The notes beneath the pieces are model-generated. The model was not told the origin of the DNA. It ran no database searches and worked only from the letters and a program-made list of their open reading frames with translations. From Candidatus Ruminococcus equi (GTDB lineage: Bacteria > Bacillota > Clostridia > Oscillospirales > Acutalibacteraceae), in NCBI GenBank assembly GCA_018065465.1, contig JAGHTC010000058.1:1-64000 (forward strand): a stretch of DNA of 64,000 bases. Direction: 5' to 3'. Below, in pieces: positions 18,550 through 28,979 of the stretch. The translations under genes and the position numbers were made by a program. Within the stretch, counting starts at the first letter, position 1. Every line of letters starts with the position of its first letter.

Positions 18550-21500
18550 ATGGCAAAAAAAAAAAGATATCAAAAAAGTGCTGATTATCGGCTCTGGTCC
18601 TATCGTTATCGGTCAGGCGGCTGAATTTGACTACGCAGGCACACAGGCTTGTCTTGCACTAAAAGAAGAGGGATACGAAGTTATTCTTTGCAACTCCAAT
18701 CCCGCTACGATAATGACAGATACTTCAATCGCCGATAAGGTTTATATGGAGCCTCTTACTCTTGAATATATTGCAAAAATTCTACGATATGAGCGTCCCG
18801 ACGCTATCGTCCCCGGAATAGGCGGTCAAACAGGACTTAACCTTGCTATGCAACTTGAGAAAAAGGGCATTTTAAAAGAATGTGAAGTTGAACTTCTCGG
18901 CACTTCAAGCGAGAGCATAAAGAGAGCAGAAGACAGAGAACTTTTCAAAGAAATGTGTCAATCTATCGGCGAGCCTGTTATCCCGTCACAAATCACATAT
19001 AATCTTGAAGAAGCAAAGATTGCGGCAAAAGAAATCGGATATCCTGTTGTTTTGCGTCCTGCTTTTACCTTAGGCGGTACAGGCGGCGGCTTTGCTTACA
19101 ATGAAGAAGAACTTGTTGAAATCGGAATAAACGCTTTCAAACTTTCTCCTGTTAATCAGGTGCTTATTGAAAAAAGCGTTCGCGGTTACAAGGAAATCGA
19201 ATTTGAAGTTATGCGTGACGCAAATGATAACGCAATTACTATCTGCGGTATGGAAAATGTTGACCCTGTCGGCGTTCATACAGGCGATAGTATTGTTGTT
19301 GCTCCTATACTTTCACTCTCAGACAAAGACCTCAAAATGCTAAACGACAGTGCAATTAAAATTATTCGTGAACTGAAAATCGAGGGCGGATGTAATGTAC
19401 AGTTTGCTCTCAATCCTAACACAAGCGAATACTACCTTATCGAAGTAAATCCCCGAGTTTCGCGTTCGTCGGCACTTGCATCAAAAGCAAGCGGATACCC
19501 GATAGCAAGAGTAACGGCAAAAGTTGCTGTCGGCATGCTTCTATCTGAAATTGCGGTTGCAGGCGGTACTGCCGATAACGAGCCAAAACTTGACTACATT
19601 GTTGCAAAATTCCCCCGCTTCCCATTTGATAAATTTACTACCGCTTTGAACACACTCGGAACACAGATGAAGGCAACTGGCGAAGTTATGGGTATCGGCT
19701 CAAATCTTGAAGAATGTATGCTCAAATCCGTTCGTTCGTTGGAAACAGGTGTTTGTCACTTTTATCTTGAAAAATTCGACAGTTTTTCGGACGACGAACT
19801 CTATAAATATCTCGAAGAATTCAAGGCTGACAATGTCTATGCTGTATTTGAACTTTTGCGCAGAAATGCAGATATAAAGAAAATTCACGAAGTCACAATG
19901 ATTACCGAATTATTCCTTGAGTCTTTCAAAAAAATCGTTGATATGGAAAACACTTTGAAAAGCAATATCAACAATATTGAAGTTTTGAAAAGTGCAAAAG
20001 TTATGGGATTTTCGGATGAATATATCTCGACTCTTTGGAATGTTCCCGAAATTGATGTTTATAATATGAGAAAAGAAAACAGTATTGTTCCTGTATTTCG
20101 TATGGTTGACACCCTGCATACAGGTAAATATATTGCATATCTCTACTCATCTTACAGCGGTAAGAATGATTCACGATTAACAGACAAAAAGAAAATTGTT
20201 GTACTCGGTGCAGGTCCTATCCGTATCGGTCAAGGTGTTGAATTTGACTATTCAACCGTTCACGCTGTACAGACTATACGCAGAGCGGGATATGAAGCTA
20301 TTATCATCAACAACAACCCCGAAACGGTATCTACCGACTACACAACTGCCGACAAACTTTACTTTGAGCCGCTTACTCCCGAAGATGTTATGGCGATTAT
20401 CGACTTTGAAAACCCAATCGGCGTAATTGCATCACTGGGCGGACAGACGGCAATAAACCTTGCAAAACCGCTTTATGACCGCGGTGTAAAAATCATCGGT
20501 ACCGACTGTGATGCTATTGAGCGCGCAGAAAACCGCGACAGTTTTGAAAAGATACTTGATGAACTTAATATTCCACAACCGAAAGGTCAGGCTGTTACTA
20601 ACATTGAAGACGGTATCAAAGCCGCAAAAGAAATCGGCTATCCTGTTTTGGTTCGTCCGTCATTTGTTTTGGGCGGTCGTGCTATGCAGATTGTTGCAAA
20701 CGAAGAACAACTCCGTCACTACCTCAAAACCGCTGTTGAAATCGACACGGACAAGCCTGTTTTAGTTGATAAATATATCCAAGGAAAAGAAGTCGAAGTT
20801 GACGCAATCTGCGACTCGGTTGATGTTTTTGTACCCGGCATTATGGAACTTGTTGAAAGAACGGGTATCCACTCGGGCGACTCGATAAGCGTTTATCCGA
20901 CTTACAGTATCAGCGATAAAGTTAAGGGAATCATCCTGCAATATGCAAAGAAACTGGGACTTGGAATCGGTATTGTCGGACTTTACAACATTCAGTTTAT
21001 TGTAGACAAAAATGACGATGTATATATTATCGAAGTAAACCCGCGTTCATCAAGAACTGTTCCTTTCCTCTCGAAATCGACAGGATATTCTCTTGCAGAT
21101 ATCGCAACAGATGTTATCCTCGGAAAGACTTTGAAAGAACAGGGAATTTTCACACTTTATCCGCAGGAAAAAGAAAGATACTATGTAAAAGTACCGGTAT
21201 TTTCTTTCAATAAAATCAAAGGCCTTGATGCCTACCTTTCACCGGAAATGAAGTCAACAGGTGAAGCAATCGGTTACGATAACAAACTAAACCGTGCGCT
21301 ATTTAAAGCACTTCAGGCTTCGGGAACAAAAGTGAAAAAATACGGAACAGTACTTGCTACAATAGCAGATAAAGACAAAGAAGAAGCCTTACCGCTTATC
21401 AAAAGATTTTATAACCTCGGATTTAATATTCAGGCAACTACGGGTACAGCAAAGTTTCTTATTGACAACGGAGTAAAAACTCATGTGCTTTGCAAAATCA

Positions 21501-21724
21501 GCGATGAAAGCGAAGAAATTCCGAATGCCATTCGTCAGGGACATATCGCCTATCTTATCAACACAAGAGATTTTGCTTCAACTTCACAAGCAAGCGACGG
21601 TATGAAAATCCGCGGACTTGCTACCGAAAACAACACCACTATTTTTACCTCTCTTGATACGGTAAAAGTTCTTCTTGATGTTTTGGAAGAAACAACTCTC
21701 ACTATCTCAACAATAGATGCGTAA
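18550..21724 (+). CDS. carB: carbamoyl-phosphate synthase large subunit; expected ATG at 18550 is +1 out of frame with the body (A11 tract 18555-18565)
   Basis: VLIIGSGPIVIGQAAEFDYAGTQA, duplicated ATP-grasp halves; in-frame ORF only from GTG 18578. Confidence 0.93.
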
Positions 21725-21733
21725 GGAGTAAAT

Positions 21734-22468
21734 ATGAAAGACTCTGTATTTGAAATTTATGAAAACTTTCCCTTAACCGACGATGTTTTTCAAATGAAGT
21801 TAACAGGTGATGTGTCGGATATCACAACACCGGGACAGTTTATCAATATCAAAATTGATTCGCTTTATCTTCGCAGACCTATCTCGGTTTGTGGCAAGGA
21901 CGAAAACTCGGTTACGATTATCTACAAGGTTGTCGGCAAGGGTACGGAAATTCTATCTAAAATGCAAAAGGGAGAAAAATTATCTGTACTTACGGGACTT
22001 GGAAACGGATACGACACCTCACTTTCGGGGGAAACTCCCCTGCTTATCGGCGGCGGTGTCGGAGTGCCTCCGCTCTATCTTCTTGCAAAAGAACTTATAA
22101 AACAGAATAAGAAAGTCAGCGTTATACTCGGCTTTAATAAAAAATCGGAAGTTTTCTATGAAAATGAATTCAAGAAACTCGGGTGCGATGTATCTGTTAC
22201 CACGGTTGACGGCAGTTACGGAATAAAAGGTTTTGTCACAAACGCGATAAAGAATGGATACTCCTACTTTTACACCTGCGGTCCTGAGCCGATGCTCAAA
22301 GCAGTTTACAAAAGCACAGACACATCGGGACAATTCAGTTTTGAAGAAAGAATGGGATGCGGTTTCGGTGCTTGTATGGGATGTTCGTGCAAAACGATTA
22401 CAGGATACAAGCGAATTTGCAAAGACGGCCCTGTGCTTAAAAAGGAGGAAATACTATGGGAAGATTAG
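21734..22468 (+). CDS. pyrK: dihydroorotate dehydrogenase electron transfer subunit
   Basis: FAD/NAD domain; C-terminal CGFGACMGCSCKT 2Fe-2S cysteine cluster. Confidence 0.93.
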   Translation: MKDSVFEIYENFPLTDDVFQMKLTGDVSDITTPGQFINIKIDSLYLRRPISVCGKDENSVTIIYKVVGKGTEILSKMQKGEKLSVLTGLGNGYDTSLSGETPLLIGGGVGVPPLYLLAKELIKQNKKVSVILGFNKKSEVFYENEFKKLGCDVSVTTVDGSYGIKGFVTNAIKNGYSYFYTCGPEPMLKAVYKSTDTSGQFSFEERMGCGFGACMGCSCKTITGYKRICKDGPVLKKEEILWED

Positions 22469-23364
22469 AAGTTGACCTTTGCGGTATTACTCTTTCAAAT
22501 CCTGTAATACCCGCGTCGGGTACATTCGGATTCGGCTACGAATTTGCCGAAATTTTTGACATAAACAAACTCGGAACTTTCTCTTTCAAAGGAACTACAA
22601 AAGAATCTCGTTTCGGCAATCCCACTCCGAGAATTGCAGAATGCACTGCGGGTATGATAAATTCTGTCGGACTTCAAAATCCGGGTGTTGAAAAAGTTAT
22701 CAGCGAAGAACTGCCGAAGCTGAAAAAATGTTTTAATAAACCCGTCATGGCGAATGTCAGCGGTTTTTCTGTTGATGACTACGCCTACACCTGCGAAAAG
22801 CTTGACAAAGAAGAACAGGTCGGATGGCTTGAAGTCAACATCAGTTGCCCGAATGTTCATAACGGCGGTATGTCGTTTGGCACAAATCCAAATTCGGCAA
22901 GCGAAGTTGTCAAAGCGGTTAAAAAAGTTACCACAAAACCCGTTATCGTAAAACTTTCGCCGAATGTTACGGATATCGTATCAATTGCAAAAGCGTGTGA
23001 AGATGCAGGTGCTGACGGTATCAGCCTTATAAATACTTTGCTCGGTATGAGAATTGACCTAAAGACAAAGAAACCTGTTATTGCAAATACAATGGGCGGT
23101 TTTTCGGGGCCTGCTATCTTCCCTGTTGCACTTAGAATGGTTTACCAGGTTGCAAAGGCTGTTAATATTCCCGTTGTCGGAATGGGCGGTGTATCAAGTG
23201 CGGAAGATGTTATCGAAATGATGCTTGCGGGTGCTACCGCTGTTGAAGTCGGGGCTGCTAATCTTATTAACCCTACCGCTTCACTTGAAATAATAAATAA
23301 TCTTGAATCAACAATGGACAAGTACAACATAAATAATTTAAAAGATATTATAGGAGGAGTTTAA
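22456..23364 (+). CDS. pyrD: dihydroorotate dehydrogenase (PyrDB type)
   Basis: VNISCPNVHNGGMSFG, VIVKLSPNVTDI, GMGGVSSAEDVIEMMLAGA. Confidence 0.95.
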   Translation: MGRLEVDLCGITLSNPVIPASGTFGFGYEFAEIFDINKLGTFSFKGTTKESRFGNPTPRIAECTAGMINSVGLQNPGVEKVISEELPKLKKCFNKPVMANVSGFSVDDYAYTCEKLDKEEQVGWLEVNISCPNVHNGGMSFGTNPNSASEVVKAVKKVTTKPVIVKLSPNVTDIVSIAKACEDAGADGISLINTLLGMRIDLKTKKPVIANTMGGFSGPAIFPVALRMVYQVAKAVNIPVVGMGGVSSAEDVIEMMLAGATAVEVGAANLINPTASLEIINNLESTMDKYNINNLKDIIGGV

Positions 23365-23365
23365 T

Positions 23366-24064
23366 ATGGGCAAAGATGTTATAGTCGCTTGCGATTTTGC
23401 AAGTGCTAAACAAACTTTTGATTTTCTTGACAAGTTTTCGGGAAGAAAGCCTTTCGTCAAAATCGGTATGGAACTTTTCTATGCAGAAGGTCCAAGCATT
23501 GTAAAAGAAATCAAAAAGAGAGGTCACAAGATTTTCCTCGACCTCAAACTTCACGACATTCCGAATACAGTAAAAAAATCTATGGCGGTATTATCTAACC
23601 TCGATGTAGATATATGTAACCTTCACGCAGGCGGAACAATCAATATGATGAAAGCAGCCCTTGAAGGATTGACAAGAGAAGACGGCACACGCCCGCTACT
23701 TATCGCCGTTACTCAACTTACTTCCACCGACCAGGAGTCTATGGAAAAAGATTTGCTCATCAAAGAGCCTATCGACAAGGTTGTTATGCACTACGCAAAA
23801 AACGCAAAGGACGCAGGACTCGACGGCGTTGTATGTTCGCCGCTTGAAGCACAGAAGGTGCATGATATCTGCGGAAAAGATTTTCTCACCGTTACCCCCG
23901 GTGTTCGCTTTGCAGACGGTGATATCGGCGACCAAAAGCGCGTTATGACACCAGCACAGGCAAAAGAAATCGGCTCTGACTATATCGTAGTCGGCAGACC
24001 GATTACAGCAGCAGAAAACCCTGTTGCGGCTTATGAACGCTGTATCAAAGAATTTTTAGATTAA
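23366..24064 (+). CDS. pyrF: orotidine-5'-phosphate decarboxylase
   Basis: FLDLKLHDIPNTVKKSM active-site motif. Confidence 0.96.
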   Translation: MGKDVIVACDFASAKQTFDFLDKFSGRKPFVKIGMELFYAEGPSIVKEIKKRGHKIFLDLKLHDIPNTVKKSMAVLSNLDVDICNLHAGGTINMMKAALEGLTREDGTRPLLIAVTQLTSTDQESMEKDLLIKEPIDKVVMHYAKNAKDAGLDGVVCSPLEAQKVHDICGKDFLTVTPGVRFADGDIGDQKRVMTPAQAKEIGSDYIVVGRPITAAENPVAAYERCIKEFLD

Positions 24065-24077
24065 GGAGATAGATACT

Positions 24078-24716
24078 ATGGATTACAAAAAACTTATTGC
24101 AAAAGATTTGCTGAAAATCAAGGCTGTATTTTTCAGCCCCGACAAGCCTTTTACTTGGGCAAGCGGAATTAAAAGCCCTGTTTACTGTGATAATCGTCTT
24201 ACACTTACCGCGCCGGATGTAAGAACTGATGTCGAAAACGGACTTGCACAACTTATTAAAGAAAATTATTCCGATGCAGAAGTGCTTATGGGTACTTCAA
24301 CCGCAGGTATTGCCCACGCCGCAATCACAGGTCACATTATGGGACTTCCGATGGGATATGTTCGCTCGGGTGCAAAAGACCACGGCAGACAAAACCAAAT
24401 CGAGGGTAAACTCGAAAAAGGTCAAAAGGTTGTCGTTGTTGAAGACCTTATTTCTACAGGCGGCTCTGTTCTTGAAGTTGTAAATGTTCTTCGCAAAGCA
24501 GGTGCAGAGGTGCTCGGCATTGTTTCAATATTCACCTACGGTATGCAAAAAGGTCTTGACAGAATGGCTGATGCAAATGTCAAGAACATCTCTCTTACCG
24601 ACTTTGATACAATCGCGGTTGTTGCCGCAGAAGAAGGATATATCAAACAAGAAGACATCAAGAGACTTATCGCATTTAGGAACAATCCTTCTGACGAATC
24701 TTGGATAGGAGCATAA
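24078..24716 (+). CDS. pyrE: orotate phosphoribosyltransferase
   Basis: [22 protein letters not shown] motif. Confidence 0.96.
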   Translation: MDYKKLIAKDLLKIKAVFFSPDKPFTWASGIKSPVYCDNRLTLTAPDVRTDVENGLAQLIKENYSDAEVLMGTSTAGIAHAAITGHIMGLPMGYVRSGAKDHGRQNQIEGKLEKGQKVVVVEDLISTGGSVLEVVNVLRKAGAEVLGIVSIFTYGMQKGLDRMADANVKNISLTDFDTIAVVAAEEGYIKQEDIKRLIAFRNNPSDESWIGA

Positions 24717-24717
24717 T

Positions 24718-25641
24718 ATGAAAAGTGTCATAGATATTGTCGACCTGTCACCGGAAGACATCGACGAACTTATACAAACCTCGCTTGATATAATTGATAA
24801 TCCGCAAAAGTACGCTCATATCTGCGACGGCAAAAAACTTGCTACACTCTTTTTTGAACCGTCAACAAGAACGAGAATGAGTTTTGAGGCGGCTATGTAC
24901 GAACTCGGCGGTCATGTTATTTCAATGTCGAGTGCGGCATCTTCTTCTGCAGCAAAGGGCGAAAGTGTTGCAGATACAGCGAAAGTTGTGTCTTGTTATG
25001 CCGATATCATCGCCATGCGCCATCCTAAAGAAGGTGCGGCTTTGGTAGCGGCTAACAACGCTGATGTTCCGCTTATCAACGCGGGCGACGGCGGACACTG
25101 TCACCCGACACAGACAACAGCGGACTTGCTTACAATCTACCGTGAGAAAGGTCGTTTTGATAACCTTACTATCGGTCTTTGCGGTGACCTTAAATTCGGC
25201 AGAACTGTTCATTCGCTCATCAACGCTCTTGCAAGATATAAGAATATAAATTTCGTTCTTATTTCTCCAATAGAATTAAAACTTCCGAGTTATGTCAAAA
25301 AAGATGTTTTGAGAAAGAACAATATTCCCTATGAACAGACAACCGACCTTGAAGGCTCAATCGGAAAACTTGACATTTTATATATGACAAGAGTACAGCG
25401 TGAGCGTTTCTTCAACGAAGAAGATTATTTAAGGCTCAAAGACAGTTATATACTTACTAAAGAAAAACTCAAAAATGCAAAATCCGACCTTTCGATTTTG
25501 CACCCCTTGCCCAGAGTTAACGAAATCAGCGTTGAGATTGACTCTGACCCGCGTGCGTGCTACTTCAAGCAGGCACTTAACGGAAAATATATGCGTATGG
25601 CACTGATACTCAAATTATTAGAGGAGGCAGGCACAATATGA
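24718..25641 (+). CDS. pyrB: aspartate carbamoyltransferase catalytic subunit
   Basis: [13 protein letters not shown] motif. Confidence 0.96.
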   Translation: MKSVIDIVDLSPEDIDELIQTSLDIIDNPQKYAHICDGKKLATLFFEPSTRTRMSFEAAMYELGGHVISMSSAASSSAAKGESVADTAKVVSCYADIIAMRHPKEGAALVAANNADVPLINAGDGGHCHPTQTTADLLTIYREKGRFDNLTIGLCGDLKFGRTVHSLINALARYKNINFVLISPIELKLPSYVKKDVLRKNNIPYEQTTDLEGSIGKLDILYMTRVQRERFFNEEDYLRLKDSYILTKEKLKNAKSDLSILHPLPRVNEISVEIDSDPRACYFKQALNGKYMRMALILKLLEEAGTI

Positions 25642-26063
25642 ATATAGACTCAATCCAAAACGGTATTGTTATTGACCATATTACCGCAGGCTACGGTATG
25701 AAACTTTATGAGCTTCTGCACCTCGATAATGTTGATGCTTCGGTTGCTATCATCAAAAATGCAACAAGCAAAAAGATAGGTAAAAAAGATATCATCAAAA
25801 TTGATGCAGATATTTCCATAGACCTTGATGTTATCGGCTATGTTGACCCGCAGGCTACTGTAAACATTATCAAAGACGGCGTGAAAGTCAACAAATATTC
25901 AATTGAGATGCCAAGGCAGTTGACAGATGTAATTAAGTGCAAAAACCCGCGTTGCATCACTCAAACTGAGCAGGAACTCAAACATATCTTCCACCTTACT
26001 GATGAAAAGAAAGGGATTTATCGCTGTATTTACTGCGAAACACAGGCTGATAAAAACGGATAA
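25638..26063 (+). CDS. pyrI: aspartate carbamoyltransferase regulatory subunit
   Basis: C-terminal Zn domain CKNPRCI...YRCIYCE. Confidence 0.94.
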   Translation: MNIDSIQNGIVIDHITAGYGMKLYELLHLDNVDASVAIIKNATSKKIGKKDIIKIDADISIDLDVIGYVDPQATVNIIKDGVKVNKYSIEMPRQLTDVIKCKNPRCITQTEQELKHIFHLTDEKKGIYRCIYCETQADKNG

Positions 26064-26069
26064 AATTAA

Positions 26070-26101
26070 CGCCGAAAACCTTTTGGGTTTTCGGCGTTTT
26101 A
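26070..26101 (+). terminator. pyr operon terminator
   Basis: aacgccgaaaacc-ttt-tgggttttcggcgtttt. Confidence 0.85.
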
Positions 26102-26117
26102 CAATGAATTTGAAATT

Positions 26118-26435
26118 TTATTCTTGTTTTCCAAACAGTATTTCAATATAGTTTCGTCCACCGTATAAAACACGAACAATATATACTGTATCGTTTTCTA
26201 CACGATAAAATGATAAATAGTTCTCACAAACAAGATAGCGATAATTAGTCTCAATATTTATAACAGAAGAAATAGGATTTCCTATATTTGGAAAATCAGA
26301 AAGAGTTTTAATTCTTTCAATAATTTTTCGTATAGTATTATCGGCAGCAAGCGGATTTTCAAGTTCTTGTGAAATATATTCACTGATTTCTCGCAAATCG
26401 CGCAAAGATTCCGGTGAAAACTTAATCTCTGCCAT
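26118..26435 (-). CDS. type II toxin, RelE/ParE family
   Basis: MAEIKFSPESLRDLREISEYI...YIVRVLYGGRNYIEIL. Confidence 0.88.
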   Translation of the reverse strand: MAEIKFSPESLRDLREISEYISQELENPLAADNTIRKIIERIKTLSDFPNIGNPISSVINIETNYRYLVCENYLSFYRVENDTVYIVRVLYGGRNYIEILFGKQE

Positions 26436-26681
26436 TTATACACCAAGCTTTCCGACAGCATCATCAAAAGAAATCCAACCGTCTTTTTGGGCAGATTCCT
26501 CACCCTTTGACAATTCACTAAACAGGCGTAAAGTAGCTTTTGCTTTGTCAAATTCATCAATATCAATGATAACATATTTTCCTCTGCCGTTTTTTGTTAA
26601 ATAGACAGGTTCACCCTCAGCGATTTCACGGAGAACCTCGTTGTAATTTCGCAAGTCGGAAACAGGCTTTATATTCGGCAT
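26436..26681 (-). CDS. type II antitoxin, Phd/YefM family
   Basis: VSDLRNYNEVLREIAEGEPVYLTKNGRGKYVIIDIDEF; immediately upstream of toxin. Confidence 0.88.
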   Translation of the reverse strand: MPNIKPVSDLRNYNEVLREIAEGEPVYLTKNGRGKYVIIDIDEFDKAKATLRLFSELSKGEESAQKDGWISFDDAVGKLGV

Positions 26682-26800
26682 AACAGCACCTCCTAAATAT
26701 CGTTGTTATTATTATAACATAATTATTCGTAAAATTCAACTTAAAATTCTGAAATTCTTAAATAGCAAAGATAAAAAAGATATAATCGAGCTTTATATCT

Positions 26801-26827
26801 TGGTGGAGACTATTGGAATCGAACCAA
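26801..26827 (-). pseudogene. tRNA 3'-end relic (T-arm, acceptor strand and CCA only)
   Basis: minus strand TTTGGTTCGATTCCAATAGTCTCCACCA: TTCGATT T-loop, 4/5 T-stem pairs, 7-nt acceptor strand + A + CCA; no 5' half present. Confidence 0.5.
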
Positions 26828-26841
26828 ATAAAAAGAACATA

Positions 26842-27309
26842 TTATTTTGCCATATCTTCCAACGTTTTTCCTGTTATGCGGTAAGTTGTCCAATCGGTCA
26901 TCGGGACTGCACCCATAGATTTATAAAATTCTATGCTCGGGGTGTTCCAGTCAAGGCACCACCATTCAAGCCGTCCGCAACCACGTTCTACGGCTATTTG
27001 AGCAAGTTTAGTGAGTAAGGCTTTTCCATAGCCTTTTCCCCTGTATTCAGGCAAAACAAACAGGTCTTCGAGATAAATTCCCGCTCTGCCTAAGAATGTC
27101 GAAAAATTATGAAAGAATAAAGCAAAGCCGACTTTTTTGCCGTCTTCTACAGCAAAAATAACTTCTGCTTTTTTTAAATCGAAAAGCCAATGTTCCAGTG
27201 TCTTTTCGTCTGCGACAACTTCATCTGCCATCTTTTCATACTCGGCAAGTTCCTTGATAAATTTCAAGATGTCCGATACATCTTCCCTTTTGGCAAAAAC
27301 AATATCCAT
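26842..27309 (-). CDS. GNAT family N-acetyltransferase
   Basis: LEDLFVLPEYRGKGYGKALLTKLAQIA...NTPSIEFYKSMGA. Confidence 0.92.
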   Translation of the reverse strand: MDIVFAKREDVSDILKFIKELAEYEKMADEVVADEKTLEHWLFDLKKAEVIFAVEDGKKVGFALFFHNFSTFLGRAGIYLEDLFVLPEYRGKGYGKALLTKLAQIAVERGCGRLEWWCLDWNTPSIEFYKSMGAVPMTDWTTYRITGKTLEDMAK

Positions 27310-27390
27310 AATCCGCTCCTAAAACTTAATATAAAAATTATACAACAGGATATTTTTTTATTCAAGATAAATCTGTTTTGTGAAAAACTC

Positions 27391-27583
27391 ACGCTAACGC
27401 GTAATGATAATCGTTCATATTTCAAACGATGTTGTGCCTTTGGCACAGTGATGATATGGCTTACGCCATAGTGATATTTTGCTAAGCAAAAGTGATGTGA
27501 TGTGTTCAATAATGTCCACAGACACATCACTTGACGAAGTCAAGCATCACGCTGACAGGCATATCTCGTTTCGCTTGCGAAAC
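27391..27583. repeat. cluster of short tandem hairpins with AGTGATG-like linkers
   Basis: ACGC-taac-GCGT, TGTGCC-ttt-GGCACA, TATGGC-ttac-GCCATA, TTTTGC-taa-GCAAAA, GTGATGTG..CACATCAC, CTTGAC-gaa-GTCAAG, GTTTCG-cttg-CGAAAC. Confidence 0.75.
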
Positions 27584-27592
27584 ACATCGTTC

Positions 27593-27632
27593 AAAAAAAT
27601 CTCTTTTGTCTGATGACAAAAGAGATTTTTTT
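27593..27632. terminator. bidirectional terminator next to tRNA-Arg
   Basis: aaaaaaatctcttttgtc-tgat-gacaaaagagattttttt. Confidence 0.85.
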
Positions 27633-27634
27633 GT

Positions 27635-27711
27635 TGGCGTTCCCGAGAGGATTCGAACCTCCGGCCTACCGCTTAGGAGGCGGTCGCTCTATCCAACTGA
27701 GCTACGGAAAC
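27635..27711 (-). tRNA. tRNA-Arg (anticodon CCT)
   Basis: Cloverleaf GTTTCCG..GCTC/GAGC..ACCGC-CTCCTAA-GCGGT..GGAGG-TTCGAAT-CCTCT..CGGGAAC-G-CCA. Confidence 0.95.
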
Positions 27712-27818
27712 TTATTCGCTTTTCATTATATCAAAACTTTATCGAATTTACAATACCATTCTTACAACTTCAAAAGTTTATCTGTTTTACAATACTATTC
27801 TGCCCTACTTTGAAAATT

Positions 27819-28979
27819 CTACATCAACTGGTGAGAAGCATAACACAAAAAGCCGATAAGAAGACAGAACAACAGCATAATTATTATTGTCGGGATAAAG
27901 CGTTTTTTGCGTTGATAAAGCATAGCAATATATTCTCTGACAAAGGCGTTCGGCCAAAAGTACCATTTTGTTTTGCTTCCTATTCCCTCCGGTTCCAAAC
28001 CGACATTTATTGCAAATATTCCGCTACGGAAAACATGGTAATTTGTAGTGCAGAACGCAACTTTTGCTTCTTTGTTTTCTTTTTCTATCAATGCTTTTGA
28101 GAACTGCATATTTTCAAAGGTGTTTTTTGATTTATTCTCTACTAAAATTCTGTCTTCCGATATGCCTTTTTCAAGAAGATAATTTCTCATTGCTTCGGCT
28201 TCGGAAATTCTTTCATCGTTACCTTTACCGCCTGATACAACGAATTTCAATGTTTTGCCGGTTTTTTCGTACTGATTTTCTGCAAATTCAACGGCGCGGT
28301 CAATTCTGCCACGCAACAACGGCAATGGCTTATTATCTTTTGAAATCTGGCAACCTAAAATGATTATATAATCTTTGTCATACTCGGGGATATGGCGTGC
28401 TGCCTTGTATCCGTAGATAATAAGTCCGAGCATAATACATTCCAAAAGGCAGATAACACCCGAGATAAACAGAGGAATACCGAAATCAAAAATGATAACA
28501 TATTCTACACCCGACAGATAAATCGGGAAAATAATTCTTTCGTATACTACATCCCACGAAACAGGGACAGTCAAAGTAACGAAAATAAAGAACAAGCCGA
28601 GAAATGTTCCGAGAAGATTTTTCCATGAGCGTCCCTCACGAAATAAAAGTACAACATTCGAAACAGACACAAGAAGAAATAACACAAGTACAAACGGCAA
28701 AATGCAGATAGTAAATCTTTGTGAAATATTGGAAAAACCTCCGATAATATGCTGAAAACTGCTTAATTCATAGGGGTTTGCTACAAATGACTCAGCTATA
28801 CTCCATATGGTAATCAACAAAACAAAAGCAAGGAATACGGCAAAAGAAAGATAGCCAACATTTGAAAAATCGTAGAGGGTTTTTCGCCTTGTTTTTACAA
28901 GTGATTTTAGTGAAATAAAAAGTAACAGTGCTTCTAGAATCAAAGTTACCGAGCAGGATATTATATCAAGATATATCAA
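27819..28979 (-). CDS. multi-TM YdcF/DUF218 family protein
   Basis: YIIILGCQISKDNKPLPLLRGRIDRAVEFA...SGGKGNDERISEAEAM...VENKSKNTFENM. Confidence 0.9.
   Translation of the reverse strand: MIYLDIISCSVTLILEALLLFISLKSLVKTRRKTLYDFSNVGYLSFAVFLAFVLLITIWSIAESFVANPYELSSFQHIIGGFSNISQRFTICILPFVLVLFLLVSVSNVVLLFREGRSWKNLLGTFLGLFFIFVTLTVPVSWDVVYERIIFPIYLSGVEYVIIFDFGIPLFISGVICLLECIMLGLIIYGYKAARHIPEYDKDYIIILGCQISKDNKPLPLLRGRIDRAVEFAENQYEKTGKTLKFVVSGGKGNDERISEAEAMRNYLLEKGISEDRILVENKSKNTFENMQFSKALIEKENKEAKVAFCTTNYHVFRSGIFAINVGLEPEGIGSKTKWYFWPNAFVREYIAMLYQRKKRFIPTIIIMLLFCLLIGFLCYASHQLM

Noticed and set aside
26800-27018. ORF MVETIGIEPNKKN...
   Set aside because: Starts in the tRNA 3'-end relic and runs antisense to the GNAT gene; artefact.
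27531-28100. ORFs with ...PERIRTSGLPLRRRSLYPTELRK / FPRGFEPPAYRLGGGRSIQLSYGN
   Set aside because: Classic antisense-tRNA artefact translations over tRNA-Arg.
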